A stretch of 64,000 bases of DNA from Hyphomicrobiaceae bacterium UBA7697 (GCA_002482645.1 DLGJ01000005.1:146730-210729); one strand, 5' to 3'; numbered from the stretch's first letter, positions 7,395 through 16,742 are shown. A program made the numbers and translations. Notes: generated from the sequence alone by a model not told the origin.

Positions 7395-8445
7395 TCAAAG
7401 AGACGGTGCGTCTTCTTGCGCGGCACGAGAAAAGTTCCCGGCCAAGGCAACGTAGAGAGCGCTCAGTCCGGCGAGCGCGAGCAGCCATGCCTGCCACATG
7501 CCCCAACCGAAGGCGAGGATGGCGAAGAGTGCCGCGAATTGGGCCAGCGCATAGCGTTGGACCGGCGGCGGCAAGCGCCGTAACGACATGACCAGAGACG
7601 CGCCGGCTGCCATGAACAGGATGACGCCGGCAGCTCCGAGTTCGTACCATGTCTGCAGGAACGCGTTGTGCGCGTGCGCACCGGCCCGCCAGCCGAAGCC
7701 TTCGGTTTTCTGTTTGGCCTTCCAGTGTTTCTCACGGTTTTCGGGCGCTTGGTCGAGCTTGCGGGTCGAGGATGCGCCGATGCCAAAGAGCGGCGCCGAT
7801 CGAACGTGCTCGGCCGTGTAGGCCCACAGCGTGAGCCGCGCCTGAGCCGAAAAGGGCAGCCAGTCCGCCTTGTGGAGTTCGGCCTTGTAGGCAGCCAGTG
7901 CCAGCGGGATGACGAGTGCGAAGGCGAGACACCACCCGAGCCAGAGCGCTCTCCGCGTCAGGTTGGGCCAAGGGGTCGCCAAAGCGAACACGAGCACGCT
8001 CACGACGAGGGCTGCCTTGGACGAATCGTGTTCCGATAGAAACGGCGACGCCGATTCCGGCGCCGACGAGAAACGCGGTGGCCGCCATGCGTAGCGAGCG
8101 CTCCGGCCGGCGGGCCAAGGCACGGCACCCTGCAAAGCTCATGAGAACGACCGCGAGGAACCAAAAGGCGGCGGTGAAAGCGCGCTCGTGATCGAGAGAC
8201 CATGTCGCGTTGATGAAGAGATAGGCGGCAGCAAGGCCGAACAAGGCTAGGGTAGTGTCGATCCGGAACAAGGTCTTCAGGCCGGCGCCCCGCGCAATCG
8301 AAAGCCCGGCGCAACACAGGGCGATCACAAGAACGGTCGCGACCGAGGTCTTCGGTACGAGAAGCGTCAGGAGCGGGCAGAAGAAAAACAGCGCACGGAT
8401 GATGCCGGGCTCTCGCCGGAGAGCGAGGTTGGCAAGGTTCCCCAT
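7395..8445 (-). pseudogene. O-antigen ligase (WaaL-like) with internal deletion and frameshift
   Basis: The N-terminal half (start 8445, MGNLANLAL; ATG after AGGACG) is a run of membrane helices to about 8045. The rest of the protein continues in another frame to the stop at 7395, beginning at FLSEHDSSKAALVVS near 8035. It includes the periplasmic loop with GIGASSTRK and GAHAHNAFLQTWYELG, typical of the O-antigen ligase/polymerase fold. Together the halves make about 350 residues, whereas such ligases usually have more than 400. An internal stretch of roughly 70-90 residues therefore seems missing at the same point as the frame change, consistent with one out-of-frame deletion. The gene lies next to a sulfotransferase and a glycosyltransferase. 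A sequencing error would explain the shift but not the missing segment. Confidence 0.7.
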
Positions 8446-8640
8446 TGAAGCGTCCTGTCTTCCCCTCAAGCCCAAGACACGGCCCCGGACCGCGGTTGGC
8501 CGCCGCGCCGCGCCGGACAGGGCGGGTCCGATGGATTGATTTTGCCCGGGTGCAATGGCACCTCGGCCGCAACCCCGGAAGGGCTTGTCCTGGGAAAGAC
8601 GTTGGCCCGCAAGGGAACCCGTTGGGCGTTTGCGGGCCTA

Positions 8641-9576
8641 TCAGGCGAGCGTTACCCGATCGCCTTGCGGCACGGGGATCTCCGCCCCGAAATTGCCCCA
8701 GCGCCGCTGAACGCGGCGAACGATCTGGTTCACGAAGCGGACGGCCTCGCCGCTGATGAAACTCGAAGCCCTGCTTTCGAGCGCGATCGGGCGTATGGAA
8801 GCGGTCTCGTGACGGGCATCGCGCCACGTTTCCCACAGCCGCTGGTCGATCCAGTTGTCCGCTTGGATCTCCGCGACAATGTCCTTGGGCACCAGGTCCA
8901 GCGTCAGCGGCGTCCATCCGGCACCGCGCGCCAGGTCCGCGAGCATATTGTGCGGCTGCGCGTTGGCGGGAATGCCGATGCGCTCGCCGAGCACCGAGAG
9001 AAAATCGTCGCACAGCGTGTAGTCGCCGACGAACCAGAACATCGACAAGAACGCATTGGCCAGTTCGTATTTGTCCTGATCGGACAGGCTTGCGATCTGC
9101 ACCCAGCTCAGCTCGAGAAAGTTCTCGAGAATGTAGTGCGTGATGAAGTTCCGCCGCATGGCGCCATACGCCACTTCGACCCCGTAGGGCTGTAGCCCTT
9201 CGTTGATGTACCGGGTCATGCGGTAGTTGTAATAGGACACGAAGTGGCTCGCGGGATCGCGCAGGAGCAGGCTGCGTTTGATGAGCCGGTTCTCGAAAAG
9301 CGGATCGAGCGAAATGCCGAGATGGTGGCCGCTCACCACGAGCGTCGTGCCGGGGTCCGGAAGGTGCGTGCGGTCGTAGCGGCGCATGAGCCGCCCCATG
9401 CCGCGGCGCTTCCGCAGACGGTGATAGGCGGAGGCGGGCAGAGCGCTCGCCAGGTGCCGGTCGATCGTCCGGCCGGCGCATTTCGGCACGTGATAGACGA
9501 AATGCAACGGCGGCGTGTCGACGCCGCACGGCACGTTCGATCGGGTTCTCATTTCTGAAGGTACGCTCGGGAACAT
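8641..9576 (-). CDS. sulfotransferase family protein
   Basis: A 311-residue protein with a P-loop-like motif near the N-terminus (HVPKCAGRT, residues 29-37), which binds the 5'-phosphosulfate of PAPS in carbohydrate sulfotransferases. A second PAPS-contact region is plausible around LLLRDPASHFVSYYNYR, matching the usual RDPxxRxxSxY segment. It lies between a broken O-antigen ligase and a glycosyltransferase, so sulfation of a surface glycan is a reasonable inference. No clear ribosome-binding site supports either the ATG at 9576 or the one at 9552, so the first ten residues are uncertain. Confidence 0.75.
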   Translation of the reverse strand: MFPSVPSEMRTRSNVPCGVDTPPLHFVYHVPKCAGRTIDRHLASALPASAYHRLRKRRGMGRLMRRYDRTHLPDPGTTLVVSGHHLGISLDPLFENRLIKRSLLLRDPASHFVSYYNYRMTRYINEGLQPYGVEVAYGAMRRNFITHYILENFLELSWVQIASLSDQDKYELANAFLSMFWFVGDYTLCDDFLSVLGERIGIPANAQPHNMLADLARGAGWTPLTLDLVPKDIVAEIQADNWIDQRLWETWRDARHETASIRPIALESRASSFISGEAVRFVNQIVRRVQRRWGNFGAEIPVPQGDRVTLA

Positions 9577-9753
9577 AGCTAGAAGACTGACACCGCCATG
9601 CTTAACAATCTCTTTCGCGAATAGGTTCCCACTTGAAAAAGCCCTGCGGCGCCAGTGGGATCGGAGAATTCAACGGGAAGAGCGCAGCAGGTGGCGGCGG
9701 GAGCGGGGCGAAATCGAGGCAGAATCGGACAGGCCTCCACACGATTTTTTGAA

Positions 9754-10935
9754 CTAGCCGAAGGATGCGGCGAGTTGGGTGCCCAGCAGTTCGTCATACA
9801 CGGTCAGGGTTGCGCGCTGCATGTCTTGCAACGCGAAGCGGCTTCTCGCGTTCCGGCGCCCGCGCTGTCCGATTTCGTCAAGTGTCTGACGGGGCAACGA
9901 TAAAGCCTCGGAGAGTGCGGCTGCTAGAGCGCCCGCGTCGGCTGTCCGCACCACCCATCCGGTGAAGGACTCGTCCTCCTCCCGAGCCACAACGTTCTCG
10001 CCCGCCGCACCCACATCGGTGACGATCACCGGACATCCGGCGGCTTGGGATTCGATGCTGGTGCGTCCAAATGTCTCCGCCCGGGTCGAGGCCACCACGG
10101 CCAAATCCGCCAGTGTGAAGGCTGCCGGAATGTCGTCGCAATGTCCGGCGAGGCGCACGATTTCGCCGAGGCCCGCTTCCTCGATCTTGGCCTCGAGCTC
10201 CGCGCGATAATCGTCGCGGCCTTGGCTGTCGCCCGCGAAGACGATCACCGCATCGCCAAGCCTACCTTGCGTCTTCAACAGGCGTGCCGCCTCGATCGTG
10301 TGGAGGTGACCCTTCCAGCGCGTCAGGCGCGCGGCCTGCAGGACGACCCGCTGTTCCGGACCAATGCCCCAGGCGTCGCGCAAGCGGTCCACGCGTTCCG
10401 GCGCGATCCGGTCCGGATCGAAGGCCGTCGTGTCGAAGCCGCGATAGATGACGTGGAGGTGCTCGGGCGGAACGGGATGGCGGCTCTCGATGAGGCGCGC
10501 CGTGTAGCGCGAGTTCGCAATCACCCGGTCGCCGCGGGCCATGACGCTGTTGTAGAGCGTCTTCAGGCGGCTCCGTCCGCTATAGGCGCCATGATAGGTG
10601 GTGACGAAGGGCCGCTGCGTGCGGCGCGCCGCGAGGTAGGCGCTCCAAGCGGGCGCCCGGCTGCGCGCGTGCAGCAGCGTCACGTTCCGCTCCTCCACGA
10701 TCCGCGTCAGGTGCCGCGCGTTGGCGAGAATCGTGAGCGGGTTCTTGCTCGCCGCCGGCAGCGGAATGAGCTCGCCACCGGCATCCCGGAGCGCTGTTGC
10801 CAACCGGCCGCCTTCGGTGGCAACCAGGGCCTTGGCTCCGGCGCGGGTCAGCGCCTCCGCGATCTCGATCGTCGATTGCTCGCTGCCGCCGGTTTCCAGC
10901 CGCGGCACGACCTGCAATATGGTCACGTCCGGCAT
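9754..10935 (-). CDS. glycosyltransferase, GT4 family
   Basis: A GT-B fold enzyme of about 393 residues. The N-terminal domain begins MPDVTILQVVPRLETGGSEQ, with the glycine-rich acceptor loop typical of the family. The C-terminal domain has the GT1/GT4 pattern: RVVLQAARLTRWKGH, then VVASTRAETFGRTSIESQAAG, the ExFGxxxxEAxA-like nucleotide-sugar site. Such enzymes transfer a sugar from an activated donor to a growing polysaccharide or lipid. I chose the ATG at 10935 because the fold begins there; an ATG at 11001 would overlap the divergent hydrolase gene. It is probably co-transcribed with the sulfotransferase. Confidence 0.85.
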   Translation of the reverse strand: MPDVTILQVVPRLETGGSEQSTIEIAEALTRAGAKALVATEGGRLATALRDAGGELIPLPAASKNPLTILANARHLTRIVEERNVTLLHARSRAPAWSAYLAARRTQRPFVTTYHGAYSGRSRLKTLYNSVMARGDRVIANSRYTARLIESRHPVPPEHLHVIYRGFDTTAFDPDRIAPERVDRLRDAWGIGPEQRVVLQAARLTRWKGHLHTIEAARLLKTQGRLGDAVIVFAGDSQGRDDYRAELEAKIEEAGLGEIVRLAGHCDDIPAAFTLADLAVVASTRAETFGRTSIESQAAGCPVIVTDVGAAGENVVAREEDESFTGWVVRTADAGALAAALSEALSLPRQTLDEIGQRGRRNARSRFALQDMQRATLTVYDELLGTQLAASFG

Positions 10936-10982
10936 CGCGTCGTGTCTATCCTCAAATTCCCGGATCGCGGGTGGGTCGCAAG

Positions 10983-11795
10983 ATGGATCAGCAAGAACCA
11001 CATTTTTTGGAGATTGGCCAAGGAGAGAATGGAAAAGGGCAGATGCCCCGGCGCATCGCCTATCGCTTCGATACGGGCGCGTCCGGCACGGCGCCGGCCG
11101 TCGTCTGGCTATCCGGATTTCTCTCCGACATGGGCAGCACCAAGGTTCAGTACTTGAGCGATTGGGCGGCGCGCCAAGGCTACGCCATGCTCCGTTTCGA
11201 CTATTCCGGCCACGGCCTTTCCGGCGGCGACATCGAGAAGGCCTCCGTCGGCGATTGGCTGGAAGAGGCCCGGACGATGCTTGAGCACGTGGGCGAGCGG
11301 CCCGTGGTTCTCGTCGGGTCCTCGCTCGGCGGCTGGATCTCGTTGCTGCTGGCGCGGGCGATGGCGAGAAGCGGCTATTCCCGGTTGCAAGGTCTCGTGC
11401 TGATCGCGCCGGCCTGGGACATGACCGAGAAGCTGATGTGGGAGAAGATGGGCGAGAAATCGCGCAACGCGGTTCTCACCGAAGGCGTGTTCTACGCCCC
11501 GTCCAATTACGACGATCCCTATCCGATCACCAAGATCCTCATCGAGGAAGGACGCAACCATTTGCTCGCCTCGGGCGGCATCGAAGTGAATGCGCCCGTC
11601 CGCATTCTTCAGGGCATGCGCGACGAGGACGTGCCCTGGGAACATGCCCGGGCCCTGGTCGATCTCTTGGCGACGGACGATGTGGACCTCACCCTGGTCA
11701 AGACAGGCGATCACCGCCTCTCAAAGCCCGAGGACCTGGAACGCCTGTCGCGAACGATCCAAGCGCTGATCGACGGTACTTCGGCGTCCGCCTAG
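10983..11795 (+). CDS. alpha/beta hydrolase (ABHD10-like)
   Basis: A 270-residue alpha/beta hydrolase. The nucleophile elbow is GSSLGG (Ser114), the oxyanion region is WLSGFLSDMGSTK, the acid is probably Asp in MRDEDVPW, and the catalytic His is in TGDHRLSKPED. The motif FDYSGHGLSGG and overall length resemble the ABHD10 acyl-protein thioesterase/esterase group, common in alphaproteobacteria. The true substrate is unknown. The start at 10983 leaves a 47-base divergent gap to the glycosyltransferase. No signal peptide is visible, so it is probably cytoplasmic. Confidence 0.85.
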   Translation: MDQQEPHFLEIGQGENGKGQMPRRIAYRFDTGASGTAPAVVWLSGFLSDMGSTKVQYLSDWAARQGYAMLRFDYSGHGLSGGDIEKASVGDWLEEARTMLEHVGERPVVLVGSSLGGWISLLLARAMARSGYSRLQGLVLIAPAWDMTEKLMWEKMGEKSRNAVLTEGVFYAPSNYDDPYPITKILIEEGRNHLLASGGIEVNAPVRILQGMRDEDVPWEHARALVDLLATDDVDLTLVKTGDHRLSKPEDLERLSRTIQALIDGTSASA

Positions 11796-11798
11796 CAC

Positions 11799-12656
11799 TC
11801 ACGGTTTGAGCGCGGCCAAACCTTCGCGGAAGGTGGGATAGCACAATGTCACACCAAGTTCGGATTTGATGCGCGCATTGCCGATTCGGCGGCTGCCCTC
11901 ATAGAAGCTGCGCACCATGGGCGGCAGGTCGGCGTCTTCGAAGTCGATTTCGGGCGGCGGCTCGACTCCGATCATCCCGGCCGCGTGGGCCACGACATCG
12001 CCCGGCGCCGCCGGTTCGTCGTCGGCGACATTGTAGATCGCTCCCGCGCGCGGCCGCGCGATCGAGGCCTCCAGCACGGCGGCGATGTCGTCCACATGAA
12101 TGCGGCTGAACACCTGCCCCTGCTTGTTGATCCGCCGCGCGGTCCCGGCCTTGAGCTTGTCGAACACGCTGCGACCGGGACCATAGATTCCGGCGAGGCG
12201 AAAGATCTGCACCGGCACGCCCGTCGCCGCGCCGAAATCGAGCCAAGCCTGCTCGGCCGCGACGCGGGCTTCGGTGCGTGTACTGTTGGGTTTCGGCGGG
12301 GTGTCTTCGTCGACCCAGCGTCCTTGCTGATCGCCATAGACGCCGACCGTCGACAGATACCCGACCCATTGCAGCGTGCCGAGGCGGGCGAGCGCGTCGC
12401 GGTAGTGGGCCAGCACGTGGTCGCCGCGCGCGTCCGGTGGAATCGAATGCAGGAGATGCGTCGTGCCTTGCAGAAGGCGGTCCACCGCGGCGCCGGGCGC
12501 CTCGCCCGAGAACAGCGCAGCCTCGTAACCCTGCTCTCGCAAGGCGTCGAGCTTGGACTCGTCCCGCGCCGTGCCCGCGGCCGTCCAGCCTTGCGCCACG
12601 AGACGCGCGGCGAGCGCTTGGGCGCAATAGCCAAATCCGAAGGCGAAGAGGCGCAT
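11799..12656 (-). CDS. SDR-family NAD(P)-dependent epimerase-like protein (YeeZ-like)
   Basis: A 285-residue extended short-chain dehydrogenase/reductase. The N-terminal Rossmann motif is FGFGYCAQALA, a variant of GxGxxG, followed by a Ser-Thr active-site region (LSTVGVYGD) and the IYGPGRS segment. The usual YxxxK catalytic pair is not obvious, as in other YeeZ-type proteins, so its reaction is unclear. It begins inside the queG stop codon (TAATG), so the two are translationally coupled. It converges on the hydrolase gene with only three bases between stops. Confidence 0.8.
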   Translation of the reverse strand: MRLFAFGFGYCAQALAARLVAQGWTAAGTARDESKLDALREQGYEAALFSGEAPGAAVDRLLQGTTHLLHSIPPDARGDHVLAHYRDALARLGTLQWVGYLSTVGVYGDQQGRWVDEDTPPKPNSTRTEARVAAEQAWLDFGAATGVPVQIFRLAGIYGPGRSVFDKLKAGTARRINKQGQVFSRIHVDDIAAVLEASIARPRAGAIYNVADDEPAAPGDVVAHAAGMIGVEPPPEIDFEDADLPPMVRSFYEGSRRIGNARIKSELGVTLCYPTFREGLAALKP

Positions 12657-13786
12657 TACCGGGCCCCTCCGCGTGCGTCAATTTCCCACTCCGCCCGCAC
12701 GTGCTCGTCCGTCTCCGAAGCAAGGCAACCGGCGCGCAAGACCGAAGCGCGCTCCGGCGCCAGTCGCCGAAGCGCCCAGACGGCCATGGCCCGCACGAGT
12801 GGCGAAGCGTCCTGGAGCAAAGGTTCGACCAGGGGGACAAGTTCGGGCTCGCGCGCATTGCCCGCCGCGATCAGGACATTGCGCACGAACCGGTCGCGGC
12901 CCGTGCGCTTGACCGGCGTCTTGCGGAACCGCGTGCGAAAAGCGGCGTCGTCGAGCGCCAGGAGTTCGGCGAGCGGCGGATCGTCCAACTCGGCGCGCAC
13001 GGCAAGTTTCAATTCCCGGGAGCTCTTCGCGAATTTGTTCCAAGGGCAGATCGCGAGACAGTCGTCGCAGCCGTAAATGCGGTTTCCCATCGCTTCGCGG
13101 AATTCCGGCGCGATGTGGCCCTTGTGCTCGATGGTGAGGTAGGAGACGCACTTCCGCGCATCGATCCGGTAAGGCGCGGTGAATGCGTCTGTCGGGCATG
13201 CATCGAGACAGAGGCGGCAGGCGCCGCAATGGTCGGCTTCCGCGGCGTCCGCCTCGATCTCGGCCGTGGTGAAGATCGCGCCGAGGAAAAGCCACGAACC
13301 GAATTCGCGCGAGACGAGGTTGGTGTGTTTGCCTTGCCAGCCGAGACCGGCCTTCGCTGCGAGCGGTTTTTCCATCACCGGCGCCGTATCTATGAAGACT
13401 TTCACGCCGCCGCCGGCGAGGGCCTGGATTTGCCCGGCGAGCTGTTTGAGTTTGCCCTTGATCACGTCGTGATAGTCGTCGCGCTTCGCATAGATCGAGA
13501 TGACGCCCCGGGTGGGGCCCGGCGGCGACGAGAGGACGTCGTTCCCGTCGCCATAGTTGAGCCCGAGCAGAATGATGCTGCGGGCCTCGGGCCAAAGCGC
13601 GCGCGGCGCCTTGCGGCGTTCGGCGGTCTCCTTGAGCCATCCCATGTCGCCTTCGCGCCCCTCGGCGAGGAACGCATCGAGCGCCTCGCCCATGCCGGCC
13701 GGCGCGTTGGCGGCGGTCACGCGCATCGTGTCGAACCCGAGGGCCTTCGCCCGTTCGGCAATGGTCGATTTCAGCGCTTGCGCCAT
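12656..13786 (-). CDS. queG: epoxyqueuosine reductase QueG
   Basis: QueG carries out the last step of queuosine synthesis, reducing epoxyqueuosine in tRNA using cobalamin and two [4Fe-4S] clusters. The 376-residue protein has both clusters (CGACRLCLDACPTDAF and YGCDDCLAICPWN), the catalytic Asp-bearing N-terminal half and a C-terminal HEAT-like repeat (LVPLVEPLLQDASPLVRAMAVWAL). The frame is open to 13864, inside the GST gene, but homology begins at MAQALKSTIAERAKALGFD, so I start at 13786. It sits between a GST and an SDR in a likely three-gene operon. Confidence 0.93.
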   Translation of the reverse strand: MAQALKSTIAERAKALGFDTMRVTAANAPAGMGEALDAFLAEGREGDMGWLKETAERRKAPRALWPEARSIILLGLNYGDGNDVLSSPPGPTRGVISIYAKRDDYHDVIKGKLKQLAGQIQALAGGGVKVFIDTAPVMEKPLAAKAGLGWQGKHTNLVSREFGSWLFLGAIFTTAEIEADAAEADHCGACRLCLDACPTDAFTAPYRIDARKCVSYLTIEHKGHIAPEFREAMGNRIYGCDDCLAICPWNKFAKSSRELKLAVRAELDDPPLAELLALDDAAFRTRFRKTPVKRTGRDRFVRNVLIAAGNAREPELVPLVEPLLQDASPLVRAMAVWALRRLAPERASVLRAGCLASETDEHVRAEWEIDARGGAR

Positions 13787-13844
13787 GCCGTTCGATTGCT
13801 CGCTCGTATCACGCCATGCCGGGTGCCGTTGCCGCGGGCGTTCC

Positions 13845-14531
13845 TCAGAAATCGAGATCGGCATACGTGCCAGCCGGAATGAAACCCGCGACGCGATCCT
13901 GCAGCAGCGGCCGGAAGGACGGCCGGGACTTCACCAGTGCGTACCATTGCTTGGCGGTTTCGAACTCGTCCCAAGGAACCTCGCCGAGATAGTCGAGCGC
14001 CGATAAGTGCGCCGCCGCCGCGAGGTCCGCGAAGCTCATGGCATCGCCCGCGAGCCAGCTGCGCGTCTCCGTCAAATGGCCGATATACGTCATATGGTAG
14101 CGCAAATTGTCGTGCCCCGCCCGCATGGCCTCCATATCCGGGGACGTGCTGTGCGGTCCGAACCGGCGGAAAACCTTCTCGACGACGAGGTAGTCGGTGA
14201 CCTCTTCGTGGAATTTTTGATGGAACCACTCGACCAGCCGCCGCACCTCGGCGCGGGCGGTCGCATCCCCCGGAAAGGGTTGAAAGGCCGTCAACGGCCG
14301 CTCGTCCATCGTGTCGGACAGCCATTCGGAGATGGCGTAGGCGCCCGCGATCGGCGTTCCGTCGTCCGGTAGCAACACAGGGAGCGTTCCGGCAGGGTTC
14401 AGCACCAGGAACTCGGGGCGCCATTCCCAGGGCTTCTCTTCGTTCAGTTCGACCTCGACCTTGCACTCGGACAGCGCGAGGCGAATTGACCTGGAGAAGG
14501 CGCATAGCGGATGGTGGAGAAGATTCGCCAT
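13845..14531 (-). CDS. glutathione S-transferase family protein
   Basis: A 228-residue protein with an N-terminal thioredoxin-like domain (about 1-78: HHPLCAFSRSIRLALSE, then NPAGTLPVLLPDDG with the cis-Pro that contacts glutathione, and IAGAYAISEWL) and an all-helical C-terminal domain. The active-site segment C-A-F-S-R suggests Cys or Ser catalysis. The substrate is unknown. It is the first gene of the minus-strand group GST-queG-SDR. Confidence 0.85.
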   Translation of the reverse strand: MANLLHHPLCAFSRSIRLALSECKVEVELNEEKPWEWRPEFLVLNPAGTLPVLLPDDGTPIAGAYAISEWLSDTMDERPLTAFQPFPGDATARAEVRRLVEWFHQKFHEEVTDYLVVEKVFRRFGPHSTSPDMEAMRAGHDNLRYHMTYIGHLTETRSWLAGDAMSFADLAAAAHLSALDYLGEVPWDEFETAKQWYALVKSRPSFRPLLQDRVAGFIPAGTYADLDF

Positions 14532-14653
14532 GGTGGGCTTTAGCGGCTATTCGGTCGGAAAATAAATCGCGCGGGACACAGGCGCCTCGTATAGAACCTG
14601 CGGCCTAGACGAACAAGCGCCTCGGGGGCGGGCCGCATGAGGGAAGTGGGACC

Positions 14654-15451
14654 ATGACAATAGAGCAGATCATCGTCATCGCGGTGGTTCAGGGGATCAC
14701 GGAATTCTTACCGATTTCCTCCTCCGGCCACCTGGTCCTCGTTCCCTACCTGTTTCACTGGCCCGATCAGGGGCAATTCGTCGACGTCATGGTGCATGTG
14801 GGCACCTTGTTCGCCATTCTGATTTATTTTTGGCGCGACGTTTGGAAGATCACGCTCGGCGCGCTGGAGCTGTTCAAGGGCAAGGTGACGCCCGAGGGCA
14901 AGCTCGCGATCTATATCGTGCTGGCCACGATCCCCGCCGTGGCATTTGGCCTCTTCCTCAAAAAGTTCGGTTTCGGCGACTTGGAGCGCAGCGTCACCAT
15001 CGTCGCCTGGAACACCGTGATCTTCGGCATTCTCATGCTGATCGGCGACATGATGGGCAAGCAGGAGAAGACCATCGAGAACATGACGCTGAAGAATGCG
15101 CTCATCGTCGGGGTGGCGCAGGCTCTCGCCCTGATCCCGGGCACCAGCCGCTCGGGCATAACCATGACCGCCGCGCGCTTTCTCAACTACACGCGCCCCG
15201 ATGCGGCGCGGTTCTCGTTCCTGTTGGGCATTCCGGCGATCGCCGGCGCTGGCGTGCTGACGGTCGGCGAGGCGCTGGCGTCCGGCGATGCCATCACCAT
15301 GGATGCGGTTTACTGCGCGATTTTGACGTTCTTCGCAGGCCTTGCGGCCATTGCCTTCCTGATGGCGTTGGTCCGGCGGATCAGCTTTCTGCCCTTCGTG
15401 CTCTACCGCATGGTGCTCGGCGGATTCCTGCTGTTCATGATCTACAGCTAA
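14654..15451 (+). CDS. uppP: undecaprenyl-diphosphatase
   Basis: An integral membrane phosphatase of 265 residues that recycles undecaprenyl pyrophosphate to the carrier lipid used for peptidoglycan and O-antigen synthesis; overexpression gives bacitracin resistance. Both family signatures are present: GITEFLPISSSGHLVL near the N-terminus and PGTSRSGITMTAARFL in the middle, with about eight membrane helices. It is transcribed alone, divergently from the GST gene. Its last codons and stop are repeated immediately downstream (15438-15456 and 15457-15475). Confidence 0.97.
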   Translation: MTIEQIIVIAVVQGITEFLPISSSGHLVLVPYLFHWPDQGQFVDVMVHVGTLFAILIYFWRDVWKITLGALELFKGKVTPEGKLAIYIVLATIPAVAFGLFLKKFGFGDLERSVTIVAWNTVIFGILMLIGDMMGKQEKTIENMTLKNALIVGVAQALALIPGTSRSGITMTAARFLNYTRPDAARFSFLLGIPAIAGAGVLTVGEALASGDAITMDAVYCAILTFFAGLAAIAFLMALVRRISFLPFVLYRMVLGGFLLFMIYS

Positions 15452-15475
15452 GAACGTGATCTACAGCTAAGAGCG
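15438..15475. repeat. 19-bp tandem duplication spanning the uppP stop codon
   Basis: TGATCTACAGCTAAGA(A/G)CG occurs twice in direct tandem (15438-15456, 15457-15475) with one mismatch. The first copy contains the last codons and TAA stop of uppP and the second is non-coding. The duplication therefore leaves the protein unchanged. Confidence 0.9.
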
Positions 15476-15502
15476 CGGCCGTTCCGGCGCCGGTAGCGCG
15501 GC

Positions 15503-16477
15503 TCAGGCCTTGTAGACCGAGAACTGGCCCCGCGGCCGGAACTGCTCCAGATATGCGGGCACGACGCTGGCCACGGGCACGGGCTCGATGCCGAGGCCCT
15601 GAAGCGTCCGCCCGTCCTTGATCGCATCGTCGCCGACCACGTTGTCTCTCTCGAGAAGACGGACCTGGTCGACCGTGAGCGGCGGGTTCGGCAGCCATTG
15701 CAGGAACGCGCCCTGGAGCTTTGCAAGCCAGAAGGGAAGCGGGACCAGCGGACGGGACCGCATCGTGTAGGCGAGCACGCGCTCCATCACCGCGCGCATC
15801 GACAGAACTTCCGGGCCGCCGAGCTCGTAGGGTGCATCGGTCCGGGTACGTCCTTCGATCGCCGAGACGAGCGTTTGCGCCACATCGCCGACGAAAACCG
15901 GCTGAAACTTCGTGTGTCCGCCGCCGATCAAAGGCAGGGCCGGGAAGAGCTGCGCCATGGCGCCGAAGCGGTTGAAGAACTCGTCCTCGGGCCCGAACAC
16001 GACAGAAGGCCGGATGACGGCCGCATCGGGGTAGACCGCCTTCACGGCCGCTTCGCCTTCGGCCTTGGTCCGGGCATAGATGGATGGCGAGTCCGGATCC
16101 GCGCCAATGGCCGAGACATGGACGAACGTGCCGGCGCCGGCGGCTTTCGCGGCCTCGGCGACGTTGCGTGCCCCTTCGTCCTGGACGGACTTGAACGTCT
16201 GCTTGCCGCTCGCGAAGAGGATGCCGACAAGGTTCACGACGGCGTCCGCGTCCTCCGCCGCGGTCACGAGCGAATCGGGATAGCGCACATTGGCCTGGAC
16301 GGGCACGATTTGCCCGACGCCGCCGAGCGGCTGCAGATGACCGGCGAGATCCGGCCTCCGGACGGCAACCCGGACGCGCGCTCCGGTGCGCGCGATGGCG
16401 CGGACCAGATGGCGGCCCAAAAATCCGGAACCGCCATAGACGGTCACGAGCGCTCGGTTGTTCAGTGTGACGGCCAC
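15503..16477 (-). CDS. complex I NDUFA9-family / atypical SDR protein
   Basis: A 324-residue NAD(P)-binding protein with an N-terminal Rossmann motif (YGGSGFLGRHLV), the segment DADAVVNLVGIL, and YARTKAEGEAAV in place of the YxxxK active site. This pattern matches the NDUFA9 (39-kDa) accessory-subunit family of respiratory complex I, widespread in alphaproteobacteria. It may have a structural or quinone-related role rather than catalysis. I chose the GTG at 16477, which follows GAGG by seven bases; the longer frame to 16528 adds a Cys-rich stretch without homology. It is convergent with uppP. Confidence 0.85.
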   Translation of the reverse strand: MAVTLNNRALVTVYGGSGFLGRHLVRAIARTGARVRVAVRRPDLAGHLQPLGGVGQIVPVQANVRYPDSLVTAAEDADAVVNLVGILFASGKQTFKSVQDEGARNVAEAAKAAGAGTFVHVSAIGADPDSPSIYARTKAEGEAAVKAVYPDAAVIRPSVVFGPEDEFFNRFGAMAQLFPALPLIGGGHTKFQPVFVGDVAQTLVSAIEGRTRTDAPYELGGPEVLSMRAVMERVLAYTMRSRPLVPLPFWLAKLQGAFLQWLPNPPLTVDQVRLLERDNVVGDDAIKDGRTLQGLGIEPVPVASVVPAYLEQFRPRGQFSVYKA

Positions 16478-16623
16478 TTCGATGCCTCGTTTTCTAGCCA
16501 GGCAAATTTCGCAGCTGCAACATGCCATGAAGACGCGCGGCCTTGAAGGCGCTTCTTCGTCTCACGGCCGCGTTCCGAAAGAATTGACATTGCGCAGCGC
16601 CAATCGTACCTGATCGCGTTCAA

Positions 16624-16710
16624 GCCCAGGTGGCGGAATTGGTAGACGCGCTAGCTTCAGGTGCTAGTGCCCGTAAGGGCGTGGAAGTTCGAGTCTTCTC
16701 CTGGGCACCA
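16624..16710 (+). tRNA. tRNA-Leu (anticodon CAG)
   Basis: An 87-nt tRNA with acceptor stem GCCCAGG/CCTGGGC, the Leu-type long variable arm (TGCCCGTAAGGGCGT), anticodon loop CTTCAGGT giving CAG, T-arm GTTCGAGTC and an encoded CCA. It reads CUG codons, the main Leu codon in this GC-rich genome. A 9-bp GC hairpin follows at 16718-16742. Confidence 0.97.
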
Positions 16711-16717
16711 TCCCGGT

Positions 16718-16742
16718 CTCGCCGCGCGAGGTTCGCGGCGAG
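16718..16742 (+). terminator. GC hairpin after tRNA-Leu
   Basis: CTCGCCGCG (16718-16726) pairs perfectly with CGCGGCGAG (16734-16742) around a 7-base loop, eight bases after the tRNA CCA. The T-run is weak (GGATTTG), so it may act as a 3' processing or stability structure as much as a terminator. Confidence 0.45.
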
